Source of the DNA: Chitinispirillia bacterium
Lineage (GTDB): Bacteria; Fibrobacterota; Chitinivibrionia; Chitinivibrionales; Chitinispirillaceae
Length of the DNA: 53,324 nucleotides
Reading direction: 5' to 3'
NCBI GenBank assembly: GCA_009784115.1
Contig: WRCH01000005.1
Span: 1-53,324 of the forward strand
Both the position numbers and the translations under genes were made by a program. The notes beneath the pieces are model-generated. The model ran no database searches. It was not told the origin of the DNA and saw only the letters and a list, made by a program, of their open reading frames with translations. The first letter of the stretch is position 1, and every line of letters starts with the position of its first letter. Below, piece after piece: positions 27,179-35,895 of the stretch.

Positions 27179-27264
27179 GGCAGTTAAATGCCGCAGCCTC
27201 CGGTACAGCGGCCTCACGATGGTTCGTGCAGTCGATGTGCCGGGGATTGCGACATTTAACTGCC
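27179..27264 (-). promoter_or_regulatory. Possible structured leader of the 61-residue protein
   Basis: On the minus strand an 86-nt segment is closed by a perfect 12-bp stem, GGCAGTTAAATG with CATTTAACTGCC. Inside are a further GCCGC/GCGGC hairpin and a weaker one near CACATCG/CATCGTG. The closing stem ends right beside the GGAG Shine-Dalgarno sequence of the small gene. It fits a cis-acting RNA or an inserted palindromic element. I could not match it to a known riboswitch class. Confidence 0.4.
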
Positions 27265-27402
27265 ATATTAATAATAACTATCCGTATATAGATAACTTGT
27301 CTCACTCCTTTCCGCTTCCCATTAATAATTCGTCGAATGGTCTGTCATTATTTATTTTTAGTTGTTGGATAATCATCAAACATTATAAAAAGGATCAAAT
27401 AA

Positions 27403-28602
27403 ATGTATACGCCATCTGCACAAATTCTCAAAAAATACGCTGATGTTATGATAAAGTTTGCGCTTAACAGCGGTAAGGGCATTAAGAAAAAAGAGGTTGT
27501 GTATATTGTTACTTCGCTTCCCGGACTGCCGCTTGCAAAAGAGGTTTATAAGTGCGTGCTTAGCGAGGGCGGTTATCCGATGATTAATGTTGTTGATGAT
27601 GAGTTTAAACTGATTCAAGTAAAGAACGCAACTGAGGAGCAGCTTACCTTTTTCCCGCAAAAGTTCTACAGAGGGCTTGCTGATACGATTGATCACTGGG
27701 TAAGAATTATTGCTGATGAAGATCCGATGTATCTCAAAAACGCGGATCCGAAAAAAGTGCTCCTCTCTAACCGCGCGACCCGCAAATTCCGGGAGTGGCT
27801 TGACCAAAAGGAAGACAAGGGTAAATTTACATGGACGCTCTGTTTGTACGGTACCGAAAAAATGGCGAAAGAGGCGGGGCTCTCTATTGAGGAGTATTGG
27901 AAGCAGATCACAAAGGCTTGTTTTCTTGATGACAGCAATCCTGTCAAAAAGTGGAAAAGCGTATTTACGGAGATGCAGCGTCTTATTGACAAATTAAATT
28001 CGCTTCCCATAAATAAACTCCATGTTAAAGCGCAGGGGACTGACTTATGGATAACGATGGGCGAAAAACGCAAGTGGCTTGGCGGAAGCGGGCGCAATAT
28101 TCCATCTTTTGAAATATTCACTTCGCCCGACTGGCGCGGAACTAACGGTACCGTGTATTTTGATCTGCCGCTTTACAGATACGGCAATGTTATAAAAGAT
28201 ATTAAACTTGAGTTTAAAGCCGGGCGCATAGTGAATCACAGCGCTTCTAAAAACGGAAAGTTTTTGACAGAGCTGATTAACCAAAAAAATGCAGATAAAA
28301 TAGGGGAGTTCTCTCTTACAGATAACCGTTTCTCGCATATCTCTAAATTTATGGCAGATTCTCTTTATGATGAAAATTTTGGAGGCGAATACGGCAACAC
28401 CCATCTCGCGGTAGGCAACAGCTATCACGACACCTATAACGGCGACGCCTCAAAAATGACAAAAGCGCAATTTACAAAACTCGGCTTCAACCATTCTATG
28501 GAACACACCGACATAATAGCAACATCCGACAGAACGGTTACGGCCGTTTTACATGATGGAACAGAGATGGTAATCTACCGCAAGGGAAGATTCGTGATTT
28601 AA
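27403..28602 (+). CDS. M29 family aminopeptidase
   Basis: A metal-dependent aminopeptidase of the AmpS/PepS type, cytosolic, releasing N-terminal residues from peptides. It is 399 residues, the usual size. Family blocks: SGRNIPSFEIFTSPDW, with the first metal glutamate; GEFSLTD; and ENFGGEYGNTHLAVGNSYHD followed by NHSMEHTDI near the C-terminus, which supply further metal ligands. The typical family text at the third block is ENIGGTxGNTH, so GGEYGNTH is a mild variant. The start has AAAAGGATC upstream. The stop overlaps the start of the next gene in TAATG, so the two are coupled. Confidence 0.9.
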   Translation: MYTPSAQILKKYADVMIKFALNSGKGIKKKEVVYIVTSLPGLPLAKEVYKCVLSEGGYPMINVVDDEFKLIQVKNATEEQLTFFPQKFYRGLADTIDHWVRIIADEDPMYLKNADPKKVLLSNRATRKFREWLDQKEDKGKFTWTLCLYGTEKMAKEAGLSIEEYWKQITKACFLDDSNPVKKWKSVFTEMQRLIDKLNSLPINKLHVKAQGTDLWITMGEKRKWLGGSGRNIPSFEIFTSPDWRGTNGTVYFDLPLYRYGNVIKDIKLEFKAGRIVNHSASKNGKFLTELINQKNADKIGEFSLTDNRFSHISKFMADSLYDENFGGEYGNTHLAVGNSYHDTYNGDASKMTKAQFTKLGFNHSMEHTDIIATSDRTVTAVLHDGTEMVIYRKGRFVI

Positions 28603-29471
28603 TGAAAAAACAGTTAAAACAAACTCTCGAAAAAATTTACAAAAAATATCATCACCCGAAATTTTTAGGTCTTGACCCTCTTATTTGCGTACGCCGGTTT
28701 GAGGATAATGAGAATCGTGAGGTTGCAGGGCTTTTATCCGCGGGTTTGGCTTATGGACGCGTTGAGATCATCGTGCGTAATATAGAGACTCTGCTTTCTC
28801 TTATGCAAAGATCACCGGTTGATTTTATTATGGATACAGATTATCAGGAAAAGCGCAAACTCTTTGCTGATTTTAAACACCGGTTTAATGACGGGCAGGA
28901 TATTGCGGCATTGCTTGAATCAATCAAGAATATTATCAGCGAGTACGGCTCGCTTGAAAAATGCTTTTGTCAATGTATGGACAAAAATGAAAATCAATTC
29001 AAAGACGCTTTGACCTCATTCACAAATATCATAAAAGACAAGGGCCGTGCCTTCTGCGGCGATCGTCAATCATTCGAATATCTTATACCGTCTCCCGATA
29101 GAGGCAGCGCCTGTAAAAGAGTGGTTATGTATATGCGCTGGATGATCCGCGAAGATGACGGTATAGATCTTGGGGTGTGGAAAGATATCTCAGCCGCAAA
29201 TTTAATTATGCCCGTTGATACTCATGTCGCGAAAATAGCACAGACTCTCAGATTTACAGAGAGAAAAACTGCCGATTGGAGAATGGCGGCTGAGATTACA
29301 GACGCGCTCAAAGAGTTTGATCCGTGTGATCCTGTGAGGTATGATTTTTCATTGTGCAGGGCGGGGATGGTTGATTTTAGGGGCAAACACGGTCAGACAT
29401 TTTCCGATTATCCATACAAACCGCCTGTATCCTGCGATACATCTCATAAGCTGAGACGTAGTGAAGTATAA
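28602..29471 (+). CDS. TIGR02757 (DUF2400) family protein
   Basis: A 289-residue protein of a family with a helix-hairpin-helix glycosylase-like fold. Recognisable parts: FLGLDPLICVRRFEDNENRE, LLSAGLAYGRVEIIVRNIE, GSACKRVVMYMRWMIREDDG, then GVWKDISAANLIMPVDTHVA and FDPCDPVRYDFSLCRAG near the end. The activity is not established for the family. Translation is coupled to the M29 aminopeptidase gene (1-nt overlap). Its last about 30 codons are antisense to the 3' end of the next gene on the minus strand. The conserved part ends near 29385, so the tail may be a recent extension. Confidence 0.85.
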   Translation: MKKQLKQTLEKIYKKYHHPKFLGLDPLICVRRFEDNENREVAGLLSAGLAYGRVEIIVRNIETLLSLMQRSPVDFIMDTDYQEKRKLFADFKHRFNDGQDIAALLESIKNIISEYGSLEKCFCQCMDKNENQFKDALTSFTNIIKDKGRAFCGDRQSFEYLIPSPDRGSACKRVVMYMRWMIREDDGIDLGVWKDISAANLIMPVDTHVAKIAQTLRFTERKTADWRMAAEITDALKEFDPCDPVRYDFSLCRAGMVDFRGKHGQTFSDYPYKPPVSCDTSHKLRRSEV

Positions 29472-30426
29472 AATCACTATTGTAAACAGACGCTTTTTCC
29501 AGATACCCGTAAAGCTCATATATACCGGATTCCCCAAACAGATAGCGTACGGTTGAATCTACAGCTCCGTAAGTGTGAAGTTTCAAAAAGATGTTTTTCG
29601 CGCCGCCGTTTATTTGCGGCGCGGCGTCAAGCCACATTCGCGCTCTGCGGGGTGTAAAGCGGCTGCGGGCGCTTATTTCGCCGAACTCTTTGCGCGGCAG
29701 CAGAGTTCTCCAACTTGTCCCCAAAGGCTCCGCAATAAGCAAAAGATCATCGTCCCTGTTTTTCATAGCGGCGCGTTTTTTACGATTAGTTAAGGTGAAA
29801 TCCGCATAGCACCCGCACTCTTTCAGCATAAGACGTTTCTGATTTGTGTCATCAAATAATTTTTGAGGACGAGTATCGCCGGGCGCTGTATAATCGTGGA
29901 CAAATGCGAAAGAGATCGCTTCGCTGTTTCTTCGCAGGAGTCCGTGATGGTGAAACAGCACATCTCTGAATCCTTCTACTTTATGCTTGAAATTAAGCGG
30001 AGTATTTTGGCCATGACGCAAAAGAATCTCTACATCGGCAATGCCGCTTTTACACATTTTGTAAAGGACGTCTATAAAGCGCGGATTATAGTCCGCTTCA
30101 TCATAAAAAAACGTATGCACCGGCTGATTTCCCAGGGAGTCTCTGTGTTCAGACGCAAAGCGTGTGTACTCCCGCTGCCATGTAACAACGCGGTGCTCAG
30201 CGATCTCCTGACTTACATTGCCCCTAAACGGCGATAGGTGGTTGCAGAATGCTACGTATAAATGAAGCGGCTCCTGATTATGTTGTCCGCGAGTTTTTTT
30301 ATGCGCCCTGCCATTTACATAAGGTACAAATCTCTGTTTAACAGTTTTATCTCTCTTTATGCGTGCAGAGAGATAAATTATTATAGTCATACAGAACAGA
30401 GTGCAGATAAACAGCACTGAGGTCAT
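29377..30426 (-). CDS. Polysaccharide-deacetylase-like protein of EPS locus
   Basis: A 349-residue protein with an N-terminal membrane anchor (VLFICTLFCMTIIIYL). The core follows a family I know from exopolysaccharide clusters: HTFFYDEADYNPRFIDVLYK, ADVEILLRHGQNTPLNFKHK, HHHGLLRRN, AFVHDYTAPGDTRPQKLFDD, ECGCYADFTL and, near the end, LHYVSAYEMYRRIQ. The His/Asp pattern suggests a deacetylase-like barrel, but catalysis is unproven. It begins in TAATG overlap with the asparagine-synthase-like gene and is the last gene of the locus. Its 3' 95 nt overlap the convergent TIGR02757 gene. Confidence 0.7.
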   Translation of the reverse strand: MTSVLFICTLFCMTIIIYLSARIKRDKTVKQRFVPYVNGRAHKKTRGQHNQEPLHLYVAFCNHLSPFRGNVSQEIAEHRVVTWQREYTRFASEHRDSLGNQPVHTFFYDEADYNPRFIDVLYKMCKSGIADVEILLRHGQNTPLNFKHKVEGFRDVLFHHHGLLRRNSEAISFAFVHDYTAPGDTRPQKLFDDTNQKRLMLKECGCYADFTLTNRKKRAAMKNRDDDLLLIAEPLGTSWRTLLPRKEFGEISARSRFTPRRARMWLDAAPQINGGAKNIFLKLHTYGAVDSTVRYLFGESGIYELYGYLEKASVYNSDFILHYVSAYEMYRRIQAVCMDNRKMSDRVCP

Positions 30427-32309
30427 TATATTCCCCCCTTAATAAAAATATGCTCTATGAGTTCTGTTGACGCCGCCGCGGATAAAGCCATCTGCTCTAT
30501 TTCTGTGATATGAGCGCCGCTTTCAACTTTCTTTACTAGATTGCCTATTCCCGCGGCATTAAAAAAGCGTGAGTTTTTCAGGTTTTCGTTTGAGAGCATA
30601 AATGAAGAGAGGGTGTTTTCATCAGATTTGAAACAATCGGATATGGGAGCGCGGTAAGGCTGTTTTACCCGTTGAAAAATACTTTGCGGGATTATATCCT
30701 TAAACGCGGCTTTAAGAATGTATTTCTCATTCAGCAAGTTAAGTTTAAAGCGGGGAGGTATGGTGTGGGCGAATTCAATTACCCGGTGATCAAGAAACGG
30801 AAAGCGTCCGCTTATTGAATTCGCCGCAAGCATACGGTCTCCCTGAGTGGTGAGAAGACAGCCCGATGTAAAGAGCGCCATTTCGAGGTACTGAGCTTGA
30901 CAGAGCGGTTCCCATCGTTTCATATCGGGATTAAGATACTCTTCGAGTTCGCCGTAGACGTGTTTCTCTTCATCGAAGTTTTCAAGAAACTCCGCGGAGC
31001 AAAACTTTTTAAGCCGCGAAGTATTATTCCAGCGCAAACGGTGAGAGTAAAAAATATCATTAGTATTTGTGAGTCCCTGTTTAAAAAATGCCTGCCAGAG
31101 AGCGCCCGCCTTTTCACTTCCCGCAATAAATGGATACGTGCGCCGCAGAAGCGAGGGTCTGATTTTTGAATTTGGAAAGCGCGCCCAAAACCGTCTCACC
31201 GCACTCTCTTTGAAAATATCATATCCCCCAAAAAGCTCGTCTGCTCCTTCGCCGCTAAGAACGGTTTTTGTTCCGCTGCTCCTTACAAGTTTGCTTAGCG
31301 CAAAAAGCGGAGCAAGCGCGGTGCGTACAACGGGACTCTCCGCGTGCCAAAGCGTTTGCGCTAACATTGCGCTAATGTCGCTGGAGTGTACATTGATACT
31401 GCGATGATCACTCTTAAGAGCTTGCGACACGGTTCTTTGAAAATCCCGCTCGTCAAATAGAGTATCGCTGAATGTTACAGAAAATGTTTTAAGCGGCGAA
31501 GAGGAGAAGCCCGACGCAAGAGCGCTTATAATGGTTGAATCAAGTCCGCCGCTAAGATATGAGCCGCCGTTAGTTTGTGTATCGATTCTTAAACTGACGG
31601 CGTCAAAGAGCAGTTCTCTTAGACGCTTTGTATAGTATGACAGCGGTTTTTCTTCATAATCACCTTTATTTGGGAATGTATGATTCCAGTATCTTTTTAT
31701 TTTTATGCCATTGTGATCAACAATAGCCATACATCCCGGCGGAAGTTCCATTATTTTACTAAAGGCAGTACGCGGGGGAACCGTTACCCAAAGGGTAAAT
31801 ATCTGTTCAAGACCGATTATGTCGAACTCCCTTTTTACCGCGGGGGAGCAAAGAAGCGATTTTATCTCAGAGCCGAAAAGAACAGTGCCGTCGCTTAATA
31901 TTGTATAGTAAAGAGGCGCTGTTCCGATTCTGTCTCTGACAAGTATTAACTTCTGCTCATTTTTGTCAAAAACAGCGAATGCAAACCGGCCGTTGCATCT
32001 GTTGACAAAATCAATACCCTGTTTTTTATAAAGAGAGATTATAAGAGCCGTGTCGCTTTTGGATTCATTAGAGATTTCGCGGCGATTGAAAATCTCTCCG
32101 TCAAGCACTGCCTTAATATCGCCGGAAGTATCAGCAAAACTATTATCGTCAGAGGATGATGAGAGTTGACAAAGTGCGGCATTGTCTTTACAGTATGAAT
32201 AAGTTTTATATTCTCCGCGATGTTTAAGCGCGGCGCTCATCGCTGATAAAAGCGTGTTATCTGCCTTAAAAGACGCATCATTGTTAAATATTCCCGCAAT
32301 CGCACCCAT
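30426..32309 (-). CDS. Asparagine synthase-like protein lacking the glutaminase cysteine
   Basis: A 627-residue AsnB-family protein. The C-terminal synthetase half has an intact ATP pyrophosphatase loop (SYLSGGLDSTIISAL) and GEGADELFGGYD. The N-terminal half aligns with class II glutaminases (HRGEYKTY, LDGEIFN, LVRDRIGTAPLYY), but the protein begins MGAIAGIF where active enzymes begin MCGIAGI. The catalytic N-terminal Cys is therefore absent, and the glutamine-binding Asn of NGEIYN is Asp. Likely consequence: no glutamine hydrolysis, so it would use free ammonia or another nucleophile. Such homologues in EPS loci are thought to amidate sugars. It lies between the Wzc-like kinase gene and the deacetylase-like gene. 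Confidence 0.85.
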   Translation of the reverse strand: MGAIAGIFNNDASFKADNTLLSAMSAALKHRGEYKTYSYCKDNAALCQLSSSSDDNSFADTSGDIKAVLDGEIFNRREISNESKSDTALIISLYKKQGIDFVNRCNGRFAFAVFDKNEQKLILVRDRIGTAPLYYTILSDGTVLFGSEIKSLLCSPAVKREFDIIGLEQIFTLWVTVPPRTAFSKIMELPPGCMAIVDHNGIKIKRYWNHTFPNKGDYEEKPLSYYTKRLRELLFDAVSLRIDTQTNGGSYLSGGLDSTIISALASGFSSSPLKTFSVTFSDTLFDERDFQRTVSQALKSDHRSINVHSSDISAMLAQTLWHAESPVVRTALAPLFALSKLVRSSGTKTVLSGEGADELFGGYDIFKESAVRRFWARFPNSKIRPSLLRRTYPFIAGSEKAGALWQAFFKQGLTNTNDIFYSHRLRWNNTSRLKKFCSAEFLENFDEEKHVYGELEEYLNPDMKRWEPLCQAQYLEMALFTSGCLLTTQGDRMLAANSISGRFPFLDHRVIEFAHTIPPRFKLNLLNEKYILKAAFKDIIPQSIFQRVKQPYRAPISDCFKSDENTLSSFMLSNENLKNSRFFNAAGIGNLVKKVESGAHITEIEQMALSAAASTELIEHIFIKGGI

Positions 32310-32346
32310 ATCTACAGTTCCAGTTTTATTTTTTTTTGCACATCCG

Positions 32347-34680
32347 CTAATACTTGTACGAGTTATACTGATAATATTCAGACCGCTGATAAGGCGCTCC
32401 GTTAAATACTAACCCTAAAACTTTTTTCTTTAACCCGGGAAACTCAGCTATTTTTTTATTTAGATGAGTTATATTTGTAAAGTTCGCTCTTACGACTGCG
32501 ATATATCGGTGAAAACAGTCCATAACGACTGCCGCGTCTGTTGTAACGGCAAGCGGAGGCGTGTCCATGATTATCATCTCAAAGCGGTCTGAAAGTATCT
32601 CCAAAAGTTCCCGAAAGCGGCTTGAATTTATGAGCTCCGCGGAATTCAGCGCGGCGGTGCCGCTTGGCAAAACAGAGAGATTGTTTATGTGAGTCGCGTA
32701 TAGAGCTTTCTCAACGATCTGCGGCGGAAAATTCGGTGATCGCTCAGAGAGCAGATTTGAAAGCCCCGGTCTTCTTGGAGTTCCAAAAGTAGCATGCTGA
32801 ACCCCGCGCCTCATATCCGCGTCTATGAGTACCGTGCGCAGATTCTGCTGAGCCATAGTTATAGCGAGGTTAGAGGCTGTAAACGATTTCCCCTCTCCCA
32901 TATTTAAACTCGTTACGATAATGCGCTTTTTTTTCTCCTCAAAAAGACTCAAGAGTATTTTAGCGCGCAGTGATCTATAAGTCTCATCAACGAAATTATG
33001 CGAATAGTCCGCGGAAACAAGTTTTGTGTCGGTTCCCTCTTTTGAACCGCTGCTCTCTGTGCGGTCTTTCCATTTTCCTTTTATCGGTATCGATTCAAGG
33101 AGAAGAAAATTCGTTAATGCTGAGAGCTCTTTTACATTGCGCGCTCTGCGGTCAAAACTGTCAATCAATACAACAGGCCCAAACCCCGCGCAAAGACTAA
33201 ATAAAAATCCGGCTCCAAAAACCAAAATGAGATTTCTGAAATCTTTGCCGCTCTCAGGCTCTATCGCTCTGTCAACAAGATATACATCGCCGGCAGATAC
33301 GGAGTTTGCAACAAGCGCCTCATTGTAACGGCTCAGTACGGAGGCGTATACCTCGGAGTTTACCTCATAGTCTCTTTTTAGCTTTGCGTAGCGGATCTCT
33401 TTTTGCGGCAGATTCGCAAGATCGCGGTGCAGACTGTTTATCCTGCCCTCATTTTCCCGTATGCGCCTGTTAATGTTATCGCTCTGTGTGGAGAGCGCTC
33501 CATAAACTTTTACCCCAAGCTCCTTAATTTTTTTCCTGTTCTCCGCAACTAAAGGATGAGCTTGGGAGTAGGCGCTGTCGTACATACGTTGCTCTGATGA
33601 GAGACGGTTAAACTCAGCGTGCAGAGCAGAGGCAGTGGCGGTGTTATGGCGCATTAAGAACGCTACCATTTCGTTAATGATAGGAAGTAAAGAGGCGCCA
33701 GCGTTGTCGGAGGTGCTTTTGTAACGCTCCATAAGCGCGCGCGCCTGCAAAAGATGAGATCTTAGATCCGCTTCGCTCTCCCGAAGATCATTTAACATAT
33801 TTGGCGGCAAGATCGCGTCGGGCAGTCCTATGGTGGGATTCTCATCCCTAAAATTTTTGAGCGCGGCTTCCGATTCCCTAAGTGATTTTTCCGCCGTTTT
33901 TAACTGCTTCTCCAAGATGGCAAGAATCTCTTTTTTGCGGTTGCCCTTTGTACTTGAGGAGGATTCCACAAAGTCATCCGCGATTGTGTTAACGGTCTCT
34001 GTTATAAGCGCGTAGTCTTTACCTGAGAGCGTGATAGTCATTATGGTTCCGCCGGGTTCGCTTAGTCTTATAGAAAGCGCGCTTAAAATATTATCTATCG
34101 CATCGCGTTTGCGGCAAACTGAGAATTTAAACGCAAAGGGGGATTTGCGGTACTCGCCGCTCATGGTGACGTTTACACCCGGCAGTTCTAATCTGTGAAA
34201 CTCGCTGATGTTGCCGCGCAGTATCTCTCTATTTTTAACCCCTGCGCTCTTACTTGTAAAGAGAATTAAATACTCTTCCTTAACAAATTTTACCTCATAA
34301 TTTCCGAACAGCGCTTCACTTTGCACGGTGATAGAATCAAAAACAGCCGCGCGTGTAACTTTTTTAGTTTGCAATTGCAGCGATAGCTTTGCAACCACAT
34401 CCTCAAGAAGCGAGCGGCTTTTAACCATCACAAGCCTGCTCTCAGGATCATCTCCCACCCGTTCGTCAACAGCGCTCAAATTTGCCGGGTCGTCAAAACG
34501 TAAAAGCACAGTCGCCTCAAGATGCGGCTTTAAAAGCCCCGCGCGCGAAAGCGTAAAAATCCACCCGGCCATGCAAAGTATACAGATCGGAAAGATAAAC
34601 CATGCCCGTCTCAAAACAAGCCTTATATAATGCTCAAAGCGCGCCATGCCGCTATTATTCTCTTTTGTCGTATTACTCAT
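32347..34680 (-). CDS. Wzc-like polysaccharide co-polymerase / BY-kinase
   Basis: A 777-residue inner-membrane protein controlling exopolysaccharide chain length and export. The N-terminal Wzz part has a first helix (AWFIFPICILCMAGWIFTL), long periplasmic coiled coils (KKEILAILEKQLKTAEKSLR) and a second helix (LILVFGAGFLFSLCAG). The cytoplasmic tyrosine-kinase half has Walker A (LNMGEGKSFTASNLA), Walker A' (VLIDADMRRG), Walker B (MIIMDTPPLAV) and a C-terminal tyrosine cluster (YQRSEYYQYNSYKY), the autophosphorylation tail. ATG 34680 with GAGG 6 nt upstream is preferred over ATG 34695, which abuts its Shine-Dalgarno sequence. It is downstream of the Wza-like lipoprotein gene, in the same direction. 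Confidence 0.9.
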   Translation of the reverse strand: MSNTTKENNSGMARFEHYIRLVLRRAWFIFPICILCMAGWIFTLSRAGLLKPHLEATVLLRFDDPANLSAVDERVGDDPESRLVMVKSRSLLEDVVAKLSLQLQTKKVTRAAVFDSITVQSEALFGNYEVKFVKEEYLILFTSKSAGVKNREILRGNISEFHRLELPGVNVTMSGEYRKSPFAFKFSVCRKRDAIDNILSALSIRLSEPGGTIMTITLSGKDYALITETVNTIADDFVESSSSTKGNRKKEILAILEKQLKTAEKSLRESEAALKNFRDENPTIGLPDAILPPNMLNDLRESEADLRSHLLQARALMERYKSTSDNAGASLLPIINEMVAFLMRHNTATASALHAEFNRLSSEQRMYDSAYSQAHPLVAENRKKIKELGVKVYGALSTQSDNINRRIRENEGRINSLHRDLANLPQKEIRYAKLKRDYEVNSEVYASVLSRYNEALVANSVSAGDVYLVDRAIEPESGKDFRNLILVFGAGFLFSLCAGFGPVVLIDSFDRRARNVKELSALTNFLLLESIPIKGKWKDRTESSGSKEGTDTKLVSADYSHNFVDETYRSLRAKILLSLFEEKKKRIIVTSLNMGEGKSFTASNLAITMAQQNLRTVLIDADMRRGVQHATFGTPRRPGLSNLLSERSPNFPPQIVEKALYATHINNLSVLPSGTAALNSAELINSSRFRELLEILSDRFEMIIMDTPPLAVTTDAAVVMDCFHRYIAVVRANFTNITHLNKKIAEFPGLKKKVLGLVFNGAPYQRSEYYQYNSYKY

Positions 34681-34760
34681 ATTCTCCCTCAACATCTCCT
34701 ATCGCAATATCATCCTAAAAAACTCCGCTCTCAACACCCCGCACACCGCACTTAAAAAAG

Positions 34761-35477
34761 CTATCGCATTATCACAAAAACCGAAAGTAAAAATGTCGCT
34801 ACCGGAAGTACATCCCGTATCAGCGTGTCGCGCATAAACCCCGACCAGAAATTGCGAGTAGGGTCTTGGGGGGTAGAGATGCGGTCGCCTGATTTTATCC
34901 CAAGAGCCGCAAGAGAGTGGCCTGATTGATAATGAGGAATAAGGTTTGACGCGATAACCGTTTTATCCCGCTCCCATTTCATCTTGCGCAGTCCCTCCTC
35001 ATGAGAGGGGCCGCCTGCCATGTACACAAGCTCCCAAAATGAGCGGTCGGGCTCAATGTAGTAGAGACCCGCTTCCTTAAATCCGCCAAGCATGCTCACT
35101 CTTATAAGGGGTGTGACCTGCACCTCAGGAAAGCGGAGATACTGCGCAAAAGTGCTTTGCAGAAACTCACTGAACTGCGCCGTTGTCATGGCGGTCACTA
35201 AAAACCTCCCAACTAATGGCAGATACACATATCCGCCAAGATCTATGGGATATATGCCGTTTAGAAAGTGGGCGCTGTCCGGGTAAATTGTTATCCGTAA
35301 ACCATCACCGGGTACAAAGTTATTTACCGCCTCATTATAATCGTAAGCGCTCTCCAAAATCAACGCACTGCCGTCAGCTTTTCCTGTACCCAAAAATGCC
35401 GCCGAGCAGCTGTGAAAAATCATAGCTGTACATAGCAGTATCACTTTATATAAACACCCTCTTATACGCCGGTTCAT
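34761..35477 (-). CDS. Wza-like polysaccharide export lipoprotein
   Basis: A 238-residue outer-membrane export protein. The start at 35477 has GGAG 7 nt upstream and gives a lipoprotein signal with lipobox near IFHSC (KVILLCTAMIFHSC). The Poly_export domain is DGLRITIYPDSAHFLNGIYP to RFLVTAMTTAQFSEFLQ, followed by a SLBB-like segment (VSMLGGFKEAGLYYIEPDRS). The C-terminal hydrophobic helix (VLPVATFLLSVFVIM) is the expected outer-membrane helix. It is shorter than E. coli Wza (one SLBB-like unit). It probably forms the exit pore for the chain handled by the Wzc-like neighbour. It is the first gene of the minus-strand locus. Confidence 0.85.
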   Translation of the reverse strand: MNRRIRGCLYKVILLCTAMIFHSCSAAFLGTGKADGSALILESAYDYNEAVNNFVPGDGLRITIYPDSAHFLNGIYPIDLGGYVYLPLVGRFLVTAMTTAQFSEFLQSTFAQYLRFPEVQVTPLIRVSMLGGFKEAGLYYIEPDRSFWELVYMAGGPSHEEGLRKMKWERDKTVIASNLIPHYQSGHSLAALGIKSGDRISTPQDPTRNFWSGFMRDTLIRDVLPVATFLLSVFVIMR

Positions 35478-35519
35478 CTTTAAGCTCCGCTTGATTATAA
35501 AAATCCAACCCTGCTCCAT

Positions 35520-35790
35520 ATCTTATTGATTAGTGCAACGATTATGCCGTGAGGATTAGTGTTGAGTGTTAAAGTGAGAATATAGTTGCGAAAATGAAAA
35601 ATTTAGTAATTGTTGATTACAAATGAGAGAAGCTTTTACATGATGTAGAATATGATTATAATAATCAGTCGCGCAAGTCACTTTGCCTAAGTCGTAACGT
35701 CATAAAAATCAATACATTATAGCCTGATCTCTTTAATGTAAAAAATACTGTTTGACAATTTGACACAGCATAGAATAAATAATTTAAAGT
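35520..35790. other. Divergent gap between EPS locus and receiver gene
   Basis: About 270 nt of AT-rich sequence without a coding frame. It should hold the EPS promoter on the minus strand, but I see no confident -10/-35 pair. The sigma-54 promoter of the receiver gene follows at 35794. Confidence 0.4.
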
Positions 35791-35793
35791 GCT

Positions 35794-35807
35794 GGCACAA
35801 AGATTGC
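35794..35807 (+). promoter_or_regulatory. Sigma-54 promoter of the receiver-domain gene
   Basis: TGGCACAAAGATTGCT spans 35793-35808. It has GG (35794-35795) and GC (35806-35807) with exactly 10 nt between them, matching the -24/-12 consensus TGGCAC-N5-TTGCW. The predicted transcript starts near 35819, about 75 nt before the GTG. Confidence 0.75.
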
Positions 35808-35895
35808 TGTTTTATTATTTTGCAATTTAAGCGTTCAAAAAAGGCACTTTTCACTCCGGTACTGCTTCCCGTACCTTAAAAAAAGGAGGTTTGCT

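Noticed and set aside
27045-27443. 132-residue plus-strand frame overlapping the M29 gene start
   Set aside because: Low-complexity shadow of the 61-residue gene and the leader; no Shine-Dalgarno sequence or family motif.
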